A stretch of DNA of 64,000 nt from JAWKHR01 sp041394725 (GCA_041394725.1 JAWKHR010000015.1:71370-135369); one strand, 5' to 3'; shown: positions 1 through 9,018, counted from the stretch's first letter. Notes: a model not told the origin generated them from the letters alone. Translations and numbers: made by a program.

Positions 1-1
1 G

Positions 2-145
2 GGCCAGATCAACAGCGAGCTCGACGCGGCGCGCCAGCCGCAGCGGTTGCCCGTGCTCAGCAAGCGCGTCGCCAAGCTGGCCGATGAGGAACCGGAGCAG
101 CTGGTCCGCATCGTCCGCGGCTGGATCCAGGAGGAGAAACGCTAG
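2..145 (+). CDS. fliF: Flagellar MS-ring protein FliF, C-terminal fragment
   Basis: Only the last 47 codons lie in the window; the 5' part is beyond the left edge. The visible tail carries the acidic and basic C-terminal segment seen in FliF, ending V-R-I-V-R-G-W-I-Q-E-E-K-R, which is the cytoplasmic tail that binds FliG. Its TAG stop shares one base with the GTG start of fliG, the usual fliF-fliG coupling. FliF forms the inner-membrane MS ring that anchors the rotor and houses the export gate. The call rests on this short tail plus the fliG neighbour, so it is confident from context but not from a full domain. Confidence 0.85.
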   Translation, partial: GQINSELDAARQPQRLPVLSKRVAKLADEEPEQLVRIVRGWIQEEKR

Positions 146-1158
146 TGGCCGCCACCAGTACCCCGATGAGCGGCATGCGCAAGGCCGCGATCGCGCTCAT
201 GGCGCTCGGCGAGGAGGGCTCGACGAGCCTGTTCCGCCACCTGGGCGAGGACGAGATCGAGCGCGTCGCGCGCGAGATCGCGGCGATTGGCGCGGTCCCG
301 CAGGAGGCCGGCGAGCAGGTCCTGATGGAGCTCAGCGCCTCGGTCGGGCTCACGCCCGCGCCGGTCGGCGGCGTCGAGCAGGTCCGCCGGCTGCTCGTGA
401 AGGGGCTCGGCGCCGAGGAGGCGAACCACATCCTCGACCGCATCGTGAACACGCTGAACACCTCGCAGGGCTTCGCCGCGCTCGAGCGCACCAACCCGGA
501 GCAGCTGTCGAAGTTCATCATCGGCGAGCACCCGCAGACCACCGCGGTGATCCTGGCGCACCTGGATCCGGGCGCCGCCGCGCACCTGATCGAGCAGCTG
601 CCCGAGGAGATGCGCGCCGAGATCCTGCTCCGCATGGCGGCCCTCGACGACGTCTCGCCCGAGGTGCTGGCGCGCGTCTCGACCGTCATCGAGCAGCAGG
701 TCCGCAGCCTCGGCGCCTCCACCAAGGCGCAGCGGGGCGGCGTGCGCGCGGTGGCGGAGCTCTTCAACAACCTCGACCGCGGCATCAGCCGGCCGACGCT
801 CGAGCGCCTCGAATCGGTGGCGCCCGACACGGCAAATGCCATCCGCAACCTGATGTTCGTCTTCGACGACCTGCTCGAACTCGAGGAGACCGGCATCCGC
901 GAGATCGTCAACCGCGCGGACAAGAAGACCCTCACGGTCGCGCTCAAGGGCGCCGCCGAGCCGATTCGCCAGCGCTTCTTCACCAACATGTCCAAGCGCG
1001 CCGCCGACCTGATGAAGGAAGAGATGGAGATGCTCGGCGCGGTCCGGCTGCGCGAGGTCGAGAAGGCGCAGCAGGAGATCGTCGCCATCGCGCGCAAGCT
1101 CGAGGAGGAAGGCCTCATCACGACGGGCGCCGGCGCGGGAGAGGCGTATGTCACCTAG
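145..1158 (+). CDS. fliG: Flagellar motor switch protein FliG
   Basis: FliG is the rotor protein that joins the MS ring (FliF) to the C ring (FliM) and takes torque from MotA. The 337-residue length is normal. The N-terminal FliF-binding domain (about 8-100), the middle domain with the family EHPQ motif (residues 128-131) and the C-terminal domain with the charged helix around DKKTL that contacts the stator are all present. The GTG start overlaps the fliF stop by one base. The 3' end overlaps fliH by 11 bases, so the two are probably translated together. No anomaly seen. Confidence 0.97.
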   Translation: MAATSTPMSGMRKAAIALMALGEEGSTSLFRHLGEDEIERVAREIAAIGAVPQEAGEQVLMELSASVGLTPAPVGGVEQVRRLLVKGLGAEEANHILDRIVNTLNTSQGFAALERTNPEQLSKFIIGEHPQTTAVILAHLDPGAAAHLIEQLPEEMRAEILLRMAALDDVSPEVLARVSTVIEQQVRSLGASTKAQRGGVRAVAELFNNLDRGISRPTLERLESVAPDTANAIRNLMFVFDDLLELEETGIREIVNRADKKTLTVALKGAAEPIRQRFFTNMSKRAADLMKEEMEMLGAVRLREVEKAQQEIVAIARKLEEEGLITTGAGAGEAYVT

Positions 1159-1870
1159 CGCGGCCCGCCTCGCGGCCTCCGTCCCGTGCGACCGGTTCGA
1201 GTGGCCCCGGCCCGACATGCTCTCGGCCGACGGCCGGCCCGTGCCGATGCCGCACCGCGTGCCGGTCGTCACCGATCCCGGCGGCACGCTCCGCTCCGTG
1301 GACCTGCGTGACGCACCCCTGCCGAACGTCATCGCCGAGCGCGTCGCCACGGCGGAGCGCGACGCCTACGCCCGCGGCCGCGCCGAGGGCGAGGCGGCGG
1401 GGGAGGCCGCGGCGACGCGCCGGCTCGACGCGACGATCCAGCGGCTCGTCCAGACGATCGACCAGATCGCCGCGCTCCGTGCCGGCATGGTTCGCCGCAC
1501 CGAGCAGGAGATCGTCCGCCTGTCGCTCGCCATTGCCGAGCGCGTCATCCACCGCGAGGTCACCGTGGACCGGGCCCTGCTCGTCGGCATGGCCCGCGTC
1601 GCGATCGACCGGCTCGGCGACGAGGCCGCCGCGACGATTCACCTGCACCCGGCCGACCACGAGCGCGTGATGCACGGCCGGGAGGAACTCGAGCCGGGTG
1701 GCGCCGTCAGGGTCGTGGCCGACCCGCAGGTCGAGCCGGGCGGCTGCCTCGTCCGGTCGTCGTTCGGGCGCATCGACCTGGCCGTGGACAGCCAGGTACG
1801 CGAGGTGTCGCGGGCGCTGCTGGGCGGCGAGGCCGGCGAGGAGTCGCATGGCGAGCCCGACCAGGCCTGA
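1148..1870 (+). CDS. fliH: Flagellar export ATPase regulator FliH
   Basis: FliH binds and restrains the export ATPase FliI and links it to the C ring. The 240-residue protein has a proline-rich N-terminus and an Arg/Ala/Glu-rich helical stretch (about 75-115, with repeated A-x-G-x-A-x-G-E-A spacing like the family's GxxxG repeats). The C-terminal half resembles the FliH/HrpE/YscL domain (E-Q-E-I-V-R-L-S-L-A-I-A-E-R-V-I near 118-133). The ATG start lies inside the end of fliG, and fliI begins 22 bases before its stop. Sequence divergence is normal for FliH; position between fliG and fliI supports the call. Confidence 0.93.
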   Translation: MSPSAARLAASVPCDRFEWPRPDMLSADGRPVPMPHRVPVVTDPGGTLRSVDLRDAPLPNVIAERVATAERDAYARGRAEGEAAGEAAATRRLDATIQRLVQTIDQIAALRAGMVRRTEQEIVRLSLAIAERVIHREVTVDRALLVGMARVAIDRLGDEAAATIHLHPADHERVMHGREELEPGGAVRVVADPQVEPGGCLVRSSFGRIDLAVDSQVREVSRALLGGEAGEESHGEPDQA

Positions 1871-3176
1871 GCCCGGCTTCTCGCTCCAGACCTACCTCAC
1901 GCGGCTGTCGCGCATCGAGCCGGCGCCGGTCACCGGCCAGGTCACGCGCGTGCTCGGGCTGCTCATCGAATCGTCCGGCCCGGCCGCGAGCGTCGGCGAG
2001 ATCTGCGAGGTCCGCACCGGGCGCGGCCCGGCCATCCCCGTCGAGGTCGTCGGGTTTCGCGAGGGGCGGCTGCTCTCGGTGCCGCTCGGCGAGACCGCCG
2101 GGATCCGGCCCGGCGATCCGATCGTCGCGCGCGGCGACGCGCTCACCATCCCGGTCGGCGACGCGCTGCTCGGCCGCGTGATCGACGGCCTCGGCCAGCC
2201 GCTCGACGGCAAGGCGCCGCCCGCGGCCGACGCGCTCGTGCCGCTGCGGCCCGAGGCCCTGAACCCCATGGCGCGCGACCCGATCGTCGATCCGATCGGC
2301 ACCGGCGTGCGCGCGATCGACGCGCTGCTGACGGTGGGCCGGGGCCAGCGCGTCGGCGTGTTCGGCGGCAGCGGCGTCGGCAAGAGCACGCTGCTCGGCA
2401 TGATGGCGCGCGGCACCGAGGCCGACGTCGTCGTGCTCGGCCTGATCGGCGAGCGCGGCCGCGAGGTCCGGAGCTTCCTCGAGCAGGAGCTGGGCCCGCG
2501 CGGCCTGGCGCGCTCCGTGGTCGTCGTCTCGACGTCGGACAGCCCGCCCCTGGCGCGCCAGCGCGCGGCCTATGCCGCCACGGCGATCGCCGAGCACTTC
2601 CGCGACGCCGGCCGGCACGTGCCGTTGATGATGGACTCGATCACGCGGTTCGCCATGGCCCAGCGCGAGGTCGGCCTGGCGGCCGGGGAGCCGCCGACCG
2701 CCAAGGGCTACCCGCCGTCCGTGTTCGCGCGCCTGCCGGGCCTGCTGGAGCGCGCCGGCGCGCTGCGCGGGAAGGGCAGCATCACCGGGTTCTACACCGT
2801 CCTCGTCGAGGGCGACGACCACAACGAGCCGGTCGCCGACGCGGTGCGCGCGATCCTCGACGGCCACATCGTGCTGTCGCGCGACCTCGCCGCCCGCAAC
2901 CACTATCCGGCCATCGACATCCTGCCCAGCATCAGCCGGACGATGCCGGCGGTGACGACGCCCGAGCACCGGCTGAAGGCCGCGTCGCTGCGCGAGTGGC
3001 TCGCCACGCTCCGCGACAACGAGGACCTCATCAGCGTGGGCGCCTACGCGCCCGGCAGCAATGCACGGATCGACACCGCGCTCGCCAAGCGCGACGCGGT
3101 GGACGGGTTCCTGTGTCAGTCCGCCGACACCACCGGTCGGCTGGCCGACGCGGTCAAGGCGCTCCAGGCGCTCTAG
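1848..3176 (+). CDS. fliI: Flagellum-specific ATPase FliI
   Basis: FliI is the F1-beta-like ATPase of the flagellar type III export apparatus; it releases substrates from chaperones at the membrane gate. The 442-residue length is typical. A Walker A loop (GGSGVGKST, about 172-180), the GERGREV segment, the Walker B-like MMDSITRFAMAQRE region and the P-x-A-K-G-Y-P-P-S-V-F segment are all visible. The ATG at 1848 was chosen because it begins the recognisable N-terminal domain and overlaps the fliH stop. The frame is open further upstream, but that extension is only antisense-like coding over fliH. Confidence 0.97.
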   Translation: MASPTRPEPGFSLQTYLTRLSRIEPAPVTGQVTRVLGLLIESSGPAASVGEICEVRTGRGPAIPVEVVGFREGRLLSVPLGETAGIRPGDPIVARGDALTIPVGDALLGRVIDGLGQPLDGKAPPAADALVPLRPEALNPMARDPIVDPIGTGVRAIDALLTVGRGQRVGVFGGSGVGKSTLLGMMARGTEADVVVLGLIGERGREVRSFLEQELGPRGLARSVVVVSTSDSPPLARQRAAYAATAIAEHFRDAGRHVPLMMDSITRFAMAQREVGLAAGEPPTAKGYPPSVFARLPGLLERAGALRGKGSITGFYTVLVEGDDHNEPVADAVRAILDGHIVLSRDLAARNHYPAIDILPSISRTMPAVTTPEHRLKAASLREWLATLRDNEDLISVGAYAPGSNARIDTALAKRDAVDGFLCQSADTTGRLADAVKALQAL

Positions 3177-3179
3177 GTC

Positions 3180-3647
3180 ATGGCGCGCTTCCGCTTCCGC
3201 GCGGCGGCGGCCCTCGAACTCCGGCAGCAGCAGGAGCAGGCCGCCGCGGCCACGCTGGCGCAGGAAGAGGGCCGTCTGCGCGAGATCGCGCACGCGCGTG
3301 ACGAGGTGGACCGCACCCGTGCCGACGCCCGTCGCGCCGCCGTCACCCAGGCCCGGGCCGGGACCGACGCGGCGGCCATCGAGTGGCACCGAAATTGGAT
3401 CCTCGGACTGGGCGTGACGATCGTGCGACTCACCGAGGACCTCGAGCGGCAGGCCGCCGTGGTCGGCCATGCCGAGCAGGCGTGGCGCGAGGCGCGACGC
3501 CGCCGGCTCGCGCTGGAGAAGATGCGCGACCGGGCGCTCCGCCGCTTCCAGCAGGCCGAGGCCCGGATCGAGATGAAGGACATGGACGAGTTGGCCCGGC
3601 TGCGATTCCTCGCGGCGGCGGCCGACGGTGGAGGCGACCAGCCGTGA
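3180..3647 (+). CDS. fliJ: Flagellar export chaperone FliJ
   Basis: A 155-residue, almost wholly helical, Arg/Ala/Glu/Gln-rich protein with coiled-coil character, matching FliJ in size and composition. FliJ docks in the FliI ring and on FlhA and helps energise export. Similarity between FliJ proteins is always low; the call rests on the characteristic start (M-A-R-F-R-F-R-A-A-A-A-L-E-L-R), the coiled coil and the position immediately after fliI (3-base gap). The last codons overlap the GTG start of flgD. Confidence 0.88.
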   Translation: MARFRFRAAAALELRQQQEQAAAATLAQEEGRLREIAHARDEVDRTRADARRAAVTQARAGTDAAAIEWHRNWILGLGVTIVRLTEDLERQAAVVGHAEQAWREARRRRLALEKMRDRALRRFQQAEARIEMKDMDELARLRFLAAAADGGGDQP

Positions 3648-3937
3648 CGACCGATCCCATCAACGGAGCCACGTCGTCGAGCGCGGACACCGCGACGACG
3701 ACGAAGTCGACGAAGGCCGACCCGCTGGGCCGCGACGCGTTCCTGTCGCTGCTCGTGACCCAGCTGCAGCACCAGGACCCGCTCCAGCCCCAGGCGAACG
3801 GCGAGTTCCTGGCGCAGCTCGCGCAGTTCAGCTCGCTCGAGAGCCTGCAGGACATCAAGGACGACCTGTCAGCGCTCCGCACGTACGTCGAGAACACGAT
3901 CGGCTCCCCGACCACGCCGACCCAGGAGGATCAGTAG
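3644..3937 (+). CDS. flgD: Hook-capping scaffold FlgD, short form
   Basis: FlgD caps the growing hook and lets FlgE subunits assemble. Only 97 residues are present. The conserved N-terminal capping region is clear: D-P-L-G-R-D-A-F-L-S-L-L-V-T-Q-L-Q-H-Q-D-P-L, then G-E-F-L-A-Q-L-A-Q-F-S-S-L-E. The C-terminal Tudor/Fn3-like domains of enterobacterial FlgD (about 230 residues) are absent. The GTG start overlaps the fliJ stop by four bases and the TAG is followed at once by flgE ATG, so nothing looks deleted within the operon. Short FlgD proteins exist in other phyla, so this may be functional. Confidence 0.93.
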   Translation: MTTDPINGATSSSADTATTTKSTKADPLGRDAFLSLLVTQLQHQDPLQPQANGEFLAQLAQFSSLESLQDIKDDLSALRTYVENTIGSPTTPTQEDQ

Positions 3938-5194
3938 ATGTCCGTCAATTCCTTTTCCGCGGCCCTGTCGGGCCTCACCGTCAACCAGCAGAAGCTGACG
4001 GTGATCGGGAACAACCTCTCCAACATCAACACCGTCGGCTTCAAGGCGAGCACGGTCGAGTTCGCCGATCTCGTCAGCCAGTCGGTGGGAGGGCCGAGCG
4101 ACAACCCGATGCAGATCGGCCTGGGCGCCGTCACCGGGCAGATCTCGCCCAACTTCACGCAGGGCGGCATCGAGAGCACGGGCGTCGCGACCAACGTCGC
4201 GATCCAGGGGCAGGGCCTCTTCCTCGTCGGCGACTCCACGAGCCGCGCCTACACGCGCGCCGGCAACTTCAGCTTCGACGCCAATGGCGTGCTCATCACG
4301 GCCGACGGCCAGCCGGTGCAGGGCTACACGCAGACGGACCCGGTGACCGGCCTCATCGACACGACCACGCAGCCGACCGACATCGTCATCCCGCCGGGCG
4401 TCCTGCGCACGCCGACGGCGACCACGGTGTTCGGGACGCGCACGAACCTCGACGCGTCGGCCGCGGTCGGCGCCACGTTCTCGGCCTCGGCCGAGATCTT
4501 CGACGCGCTCGGCGACTCGCACATCGTGACGATCAACTACACGAAGACGGCCGCCAACGCGTGGAGCTACTCGATGACCGTGCCCGGCGAGGACGTCAGC
4601 GGCGGCACGCCCGGGACGCCCACCGTCATCAACTCCGGCAACGTGACGTTCAGCGGCCTGGGCGTGCTGACCGCGCCGGCGGCCGACGTCACCGTGACGT
4701 CGCCCACCTGGGCGAACGGCGCGGCGGCGACCAACTTCGACTGGGACCTCCTCGATGCGAACGGCGTCCCGACCCTGACCGGCTACGCGTCGCCGTCGGC
4801 GACGGCCTCGGTGACCCAGAACGGCGCGTCCACGGCCTCGGCCGTGCGGCAGATCACGATCAACGGGTCGGGCCAGATCCTCGCGTCCTACGGCGTCGGC
4901 CAGACCGTGACGATCGCGCAGCTCGCGATGGCGACGTTCAACAACCCGCAGGGCCTCGTGAAGCTCGGCAACAACCTGTACAGCCAGAGCGAGGCGTCGG
5001 GCACGCCGAGCGTGGGCACGGCCGGCACCGGCGGACGCGGTGACGTGGTCGGCGGCGCGCTCGAGCAGTCGAACGTGGACATCGCGACCGAGTTCACCCA
5101 GATGATCCTCGCCCAGCGTGGCTACCAGGCCAACTCGCGCAGCATCACCGTCGCCGACGAGCTGCTGGTCGAGACGCTGAACATCAAGCGGTAA
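3938..5194 (+). CDS. flgE: Flagellar hook protein FlgE
   Basis: FlgE polymerises into the hook, the universal joint between rod and filament. The 418-residue length is normal. The N-terminal rod/hook signature (L-T-V-N-Q-Q-K-L-T-V-I-G-N-N-L-S-N-I-N-T-x-G-F-K) and the C-terminal A-L-E-Q-S-N-V-D-I-A-T-E-F and R-G-Y-Q-A-N-S-R-S-I motifs are both present, with a variable Thr/Ala-rich middle. A strong ribosome site (AGGAGGA, 3924-3930) precedes the ATG. It follows flgD directly and precedes fliK, which sets its length. Confidence 0.97.
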   Translation: MSVNSFSAALSGLTVNQQKLTVIGNNLSNINTVGFKASTVEFADLVSQSVGGPSDNPMQIGLGAVTGQISPNFTQGGIESTGVATNVAIQGQGLFLVGDSTSRAYTRAGNFSFDANGVLITADGQPVQGYTQTDPVTGLIDTTTQPTDIVIPPGVLRTPTATTVFGTRTNLDASAAVGATFSASAEIFDALGDSHIVTINYTKTAANAWSYSMTVPGEDVSGGTPGTPTVINSGNVTFSGLGVLTAPAADVTVTSPTWANGAAATNFDWDLLDANGVPTLTGYASPSATASVTQNGASTASAVRQITINGSGQILASYGVGQTVTIAQLAMATFNNPQGLVKLGNNLYSQSEASGTPSVGTAGTGGRGDVVGGALEQSNVDIATEFTQMILAQRGYQANSRSITVADELLVETLNIKR

Positions 5195-5209
5195 CCCGCG
5201 GAGGCCGTC

Positions 5210-7048
5210 GTGCTGGACTTCGGTGTCATCTCCGCCGCCGTGGGCGACTCCACGTTCTCCTCCGACGCGGCGGGCGCGGCCGAAGGCCCGTCCGCCGCGG
5301 CGGCGGTCGCGGAGTTTCGCGCGCTCGTCGAGGCGCTCGCCGGCGGCCCGGCCGCCGGCGAGGGCCGGGGCGCGGTCGATTCGTCCGTCGTTCACTCCGT
5401 CAGCCACACACCTGCCGCCGGCGGGGAGGCCGTGACCGATCAGGTCGCGGCCTCCTCGTCATCGTCGTCTGGCGCGGCGGTCGTGCTGTCGGCGGCCGCG
5501 GCCGCGGCCGCCGGCCTCGGTGGACTGCCGGATGCGGACGTGAGCGGCGACCCGGCGGCGGGTGCGGTCGGCCTGCCCGTCGGGTGGACCGGCGGCGTCA
5601 TCGCGGGCGCGAACGGCGGGACCATCGAGCCGGTCCCGAACGCCACGAGTGCGGCCGACGGGGTCGCGAATACCGACGCCACCGCGGCCGACGAGGCCGC
5701 CGCGAAGAAGACACGCGCTGGTGATCCCGCCGATCCAGACGAGGCCGCCGACGTCGACGTGATCGACGCATTCGCGACCGCTCAGCCGGCCGCCGTTCCC
5801 ACGTCCTCCGGTCGTCCCGGCCTGCGCCTGGTCGCCGGGCGCGACGTCGCGGGCGCCGCCGGTGGCGACGCCACCGGCGGCTCCGCGCCGGGTGGATCGG
5901 CCGACGCGGCCGCGGCGTCTGCGCACCCCGGCGCTGCCGGCCTCGTGCCGGGAGCGGCGGCGGACGCCGCCGCCCGGGCCATCTCGCGCACCGGCGTGCC
6001 GGCTGGCGCCGGCGCGCCCGAAGTCTCCGTCGACGGGCTCGACACCTCTGCCGCCGCGCATGTCGGCGCACCCGTGGTGTCAGGGCCCTCGGCGGCTGAC
6101 GCGACCCCGTCGCGTCAGCCTTCCAGTTCCGCACCGCACGCCGCGACGCTGGCCGCCGATACGGCCGCGGCCCCGCCGGCCCTGCCCGACGTGCTCGCCG
6201 CGCGCGCCGCGACGCTCACCGATGGCGTCACGGCGTCGGCCGGGCGCGCGGCCGACGGCTGGACGTCCGGCGGGCAGACTCCCGGGGGCCACGGCTCGAA
6301 TGGCGGCCAGACCCCCGGCGACGCGTCGTCGGGCTACGGCGCCTGGGCGCGCGCCCAGGCGCAGGCCGCGTCGCGCGGTGGCGGCCGGCTGTCGTTCGAC
6401 GCGTCCCCGTCGGGCGGCGCGTCCGTCTCGGGCCCGACGCTCGGTCTCGGGCTGGTGGCGCACCCGCCGTTCGGCGCCGATCTCGATCTCGACGCCGATG
6501 CCGAGGCCGAGGCCACCTCAGGTGGCACGCGCCTTCAGGGGCCTGCCCCGATCGCGGTGCCGTCGGTGTTCCGCACCGCCGGGGCCACGCTGCTCGCGTC
6601 GGGCGCCACCGCCGCGGCCGCGCCGCCGACGCCCCCGGCCGAGGCCGATGCCGGCAGCCTGCCCGCCGGCACCGCGCAGCAGATCGTCCAGGCGATGCGC
6701 CTCCAGTGGTCGCGCGGCGTGGGCGAGGCCCAGATCCGGCTCCAGCCGCAGCAGTACGGCCACCTGACGGTGTCGCTCCGCGTGCACCACGGCGAGGTCG
6801 TCGCGCGCCTCGAGGCCGGCGCTCCGGCCGTGCGCGAGTGGCTGCAGGCCAACCAGGCCACGCTCCGGCAGAGCCTGGCCGACCAGCACCTGACGCTCGA
6901 TCGCCTCGACGTGGTCGAGCCGCAGGACCCGCGTGACGCACGGCAGCGGGACGGACGGTCGTCGCGTGACGACCAGCCGGACTCCTCCGGCCGGCGGCGC
7001 CGGAACGCGTCCGACGAATCGGGCGCGACGTTCGAAGTCGAGATGTAA
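5210..7048 (+). CDS. fliK: Hook-length control protein FliK
   Basis: FliK is the secreted molecular ruler that ends hook export and switches FlhB to filament substrates. The 612-residue protein has a long, low-complexity Ala/Gly/Asp/Pro-rich N-terminal region (about 1-480), which fits the disordered ruler part. A compact C-terminal domain (about 500-590) contains the family pattern I-R-L-Q-P-Q-x-Y-G-x-L-x-V-S-L, then the V-x-A-R-L-E and L-R-Q-S-L-A-D-Q segments. The GTG start has a moderate upstream purine stretch (GGAGG-like). The neighbours flgE and fliL fit. Confidence 0.9.
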   Translation: MLDFGVISAAVGDSTFSSDAAGAAEGPSAAAAVAEFRALVEALAGGPAAGEGRGAVDSSVVHSVSHTPAAGGEAVTDQVAASSSSSSGAAVVLSAAAAAAAGLGGLPDADVSGDPAAGAVGLPVGWTGGVIAGANGGTIEPVPNATSAADGVANTDATAADEAAAKKTRAGDPADPDEAADVDVIDAFATAQPAAVPTSSGRPGLRLVAGRDVAGAAGGDATGGSAPGGSADAAAASAHPGAAGLVPGAAADAAARAISRTGVPAGAGAPEVSVDGLDTSAAAHVGAPVVSGPSAADATPSRQPSSSAPHAATLAADTAAAPPALPDVLAARAATLTDGVTASAGRAADGWTSGGQTPGGHGSNGGQTPGDASSGYGAWARAQAQAASRGGGRLSFDASPSGGASVSGPTLGLGLVAHPPFGADLDLDADAEAEATSGGTRLQGPAPIAVPSVFRTAGATLLASGATAAAAPPTPPAEADAGSLPAGTAQQIVQAMRLQWSRGVGEAQIRLQPQQYGHLTVSLRVHHGEVVARLEAGAPAVREWLQANQATLRQSLADQHLTLDRLDVVEPQDPRDARQRDGRSSRDDQPDSSGRRRRNASDESGATFEVEM

Positions 7049-7072
7049 CCGAGGGAACAGGGAGAGACGACG

Positions 7073-7558
7073 ATGGCGGACGAACAGGACGCGGCACCGG
7101 CGGCGGCCCCGAAGAAGAAGGGCGGGTCGAAGCTGAAGCTCATCGTGGCGGTCGTGGTGCTGCTGGCCGTCGGCGGCGGCGCGGCCTGGTGGATGACGCG
7201 CGGCGGCGCCGCGGCGGCCGAGCCCGTGGAGCCCGGACCCGAGACGCGCGGCCTCGTCACCTTCGAGCCGTTCCTCGTCAACCTCGCCGACGGCGGGGGC
7301 ACGCGCTTCCTCAAGGTCAACCTCCAGCTCGTCCTCGAGACCAAGGCGGACGCGACGGAGATCGAGGAGACGCCGGTCGTCCTCAGCCAGCTGCGGTCCG
7401 ACATCCTCGAGGTGCTGACCGAGCAGCACGCGACCGAACTGGTCACGCCCGAAGGCAAGGAAAAGCTCAAGGAGATGCTCAAGGAACACGCGAACACCGT
7501 GCTCCGCGAGGAGAAGGTCATTCATGTCCTCTTCACCGAGTTCGTCGTCCAGTTCTGA
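7073..7558 (+). CDS. fliL: Flagellar basal body-associated protein FliL
   Basis: FliL is a single-pass inner-membrane protein that surrounds the stator and supports torque. The 161-residue sequence has a short lysine-rich cytoplasmic N-terminus (K-K-K-G-G-S-K-L-K), one transmembrane helix (about 23-42) and a periplasmic domain containing F-E-P-F-L-V-N-L-A-D and R-F-L-K-V-N-L-Q-L-V-L-E, typical of FliL. A GGAGAGA site lies upstream. The final 35 bases overlap the start of the downstream fliN gene in another frame. Confidence 0.95.
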   Translation: MADEQDAAPAAAPKKKGGSKLKLIVAVVVLLAVGGGAAWWMTRGGAAAAEPVEPGPETRGLVTFEPFLVNLADGGGTRFLKVNLQLVLETKADATEIEETPVVLSQLRSDILEVLTEQHATELVTPEGKEKLKEMLKEHANTVLREEKVIHVLFTEFVVQF

Positions 7559-7835
7559 GCCGATCGAGGCGCCGGCGGCGAACCAGGAGTTCGCCTGGAT
7601 GCTCGACGTGCCGTGCCCGGTGGACTTCGTCCTCGGCACCGCGATCGTGCGGGTGCGCGACTGCGTGCAGTTCGCGCCGAACTCGGTGGTGCGCCTGCGC
7701 CAGTCGGCGGGCGCGGACCTCGAGGTGCGCGCGGGCGGCGTCGTGCTCGCCACCGGCGAGGTCGTGATGGTGGACGAGAACGTCGGGCTGCGCCTGAACA
7801 AGGTCACGCCGCCGGCGGGACAGGACCTGTCGTGA
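7524..7835 (+). CDS. fliN: Flagellar motor switch protein FliN (short copy)
   Basis: A 103-residue SpoA/FliN-family protein. A Ser-rich N-terminus (about 1-20) is followed by the FliN core: M-L-D-V-P-C-P-V-D-F-V-L-G, then L-R-Q-S-A-G-A-D-L-E-V, then G-E-V-V-M-V-D-E-N-V-G-L-R-L. FliN forms the bottom of the C ring and an export docking site for FliH. The ATG lies inside the end of fliL and the TGA overlaps the GTG of fliO. A second, longer FliN-family gene follows fliM at 16830, so this organism has two FliN-type proteins. Confidence 0.9.
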   Translation: MSSSPSSSSSSEPIEAPAANQEFAWMLDVPCPVDFVLGTAIVRVRDCVQFAPNSVVRLRQSAGADLEVRAGGVVLATGEVVMVDENVGLRLNKVTPPAGQDLS

Positions 7836-8263
7836 CGACGGTCGTGCTCGCGCTGCAGGACGTGGCCGCGGTGCCCGGCCCGGAGCTGGTGCCGCCGATT
7901 GGCCGGACGCTCGGCGCGCTGGCCGTCGTCCTCGCGCTGCTGGTCGCGCTGGTCTGGCTCTTCAAGCGCGGGATGCTCGCGCGTCCGAAGGCGTCGGGTC
8001 TGAGCGTGGAGACCGCGCTGCCGCTCGGTGACCGGCGGTCGCTCGTCGTGGTCACGGTCGAGGGCCGCCGGCTGCTGCTGGGGCTCGGGCCGGGCCACGT
8101 CTCGCTCGTCACCGAACTCGAGAAGCCGCCGGCCTCGCCGGCGCAGGCGCTGACGCCCGGGTCGCCCGGGCCCGCGATGACGCCGCCGTCGTTCGAGCAC
8201 GCGATGACGCGGGCGACGCTCGAGGGCGCGGCGACGCGGCCGGCGGGCGGAGGCGTGGCGTGA
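7832..8263 (+). CDS. fliO: Flagellar biosynthesis protein FliO
   Basis: FliO helps assemble the FliP export-gate ring. The 143-residue protein has one hydrophobic segment (about 26-46, ending L-V-W-L-F-K-R-G) and then a small beta domain with L-S-V-E-T-A-L-P-L-G-D-R-R-S-L-V-V-V-T-V-E-G, a FliO-like pattern. The C-terminal tail is Ala/Pro-rich. The GTG start overlaps the fliN stop, and its own TGA overlaps the fliP GTG, fixing the fliN-fliO-fliP order. FliO is poorly conserved; position makes the call firm. Confidence 0.88.
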   Translation: MTTVVLALQDVAAVPGPELVPPIGRTLGALAVVLALLVALVWLFKRGMLARPKASGLSVETALPLGDRRSLVVVTVEGRRLLLGLGPGHVSLVTELEKPPASPAQALTPGSPGPAMTPPSFEHAMTRATLEGAATRPAGGGVA

Positions 8264-9018
8264 CGGCCGTGTCCCGCCGCGCGGTCGGGCTCGCCGTCCT
8301 GGTCGGGCTGGTGCTGCTGGTGCCGGCGGTGGCCGCGGCGCAGGCGCCGGCGCCGCCGCAGGACCTGTCGGTCCAGATCGACGGCCTCGGCGCGGTCTCG
8401 GCGCCGCTGCAGATCGTCGTCCTCCTGACGCTGCTGACGTTCGTGCCGGCGGCGCTGGTGATGATGACGTCGTTCACGCGCATCGCCATCGTGTTCCACT
8501 TCCTGCGGCAGGCGCTGGGCACGCAGGAGATGCCGTCGAACCAGATGGTCATCGGCCTCACGCTCTTCCTGACGATCTTCATCATGGCGCCGACCGCGTC
8601 GCAGGTGAACGAGCTCGCGGTGCAGCCGGCGCTGGCGGGGCAGATCGACGTGGCGACGGCGCTCGAGCGCGGCGCGCCGCCGCTGCGCGCGTTCATGCTG
8701 CGGCAGACGCGCGAGTCGGACCTCGCGCTCTTCGTCGAGCTGGCGCGGCTGCCGCGTCCGGCCTCGTCGGCGGACCTGCCGATGCGCGTGGTCATCCCGG
8801 CGTTCGCGATCTCGGAGCTCAAGACGGGCTTCCAGATGGGGTTCTTCCTGTTCGTCCCGTTCCTGCTCATCGACCTGGTCGTCTCGACCACGCTGCTCTC
8901 GATGGGCATGCTGCAGCTGCCGCCGATGATGATCTCGCTGCCGTTCAAGGTGCTGCTGTTCGTGATGATCGACGGCTGGAACCTGCTGGTCGGCTCGCTC
9001 GTGCGGAGTTTTCTCTAG
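8260..9018 (+). CDS. fliP: Flagellar export gate protein FliP
   Basis: FliP is the main subunit of the FliP-FliQ-FliR export gate. The 252-residue length is standard. A cleavable signal peptide (about 1-27) is followed by the signature L-T-L-L-T-F-V-P-A-A-L-V-M-M-T-S-F-T-R-I and the C-terminal P-A-F-A-I-S-E-L-K-T-G-F and F-L-L-I-D-L-V-V-S segments. The GTG start overlaps the fliO stop by four bases. Confidence 0.97.
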   Translation: MTAVSRRAVGLAVLVGLVLLVPAVAAAQAPAPPQDLSVQIDGLGAVSAPLQIVVLLTLLTFVPAALVMMTSFTRIAIVFHFLRQALGTQEMPSNQMVIGLTLFLTIFIMAPTASQVNELAVQPALAGQIDVATALERGAPPLRAFMLRQTRESDLALFVELARLPRPASSADLPMRVVIPAFAISELKTGFQMGFFLFVPFLLIDLVVSTTLLSMGMLQLPPMMISLPFKVLLFVMIDGWNLLVGSLVRSFL

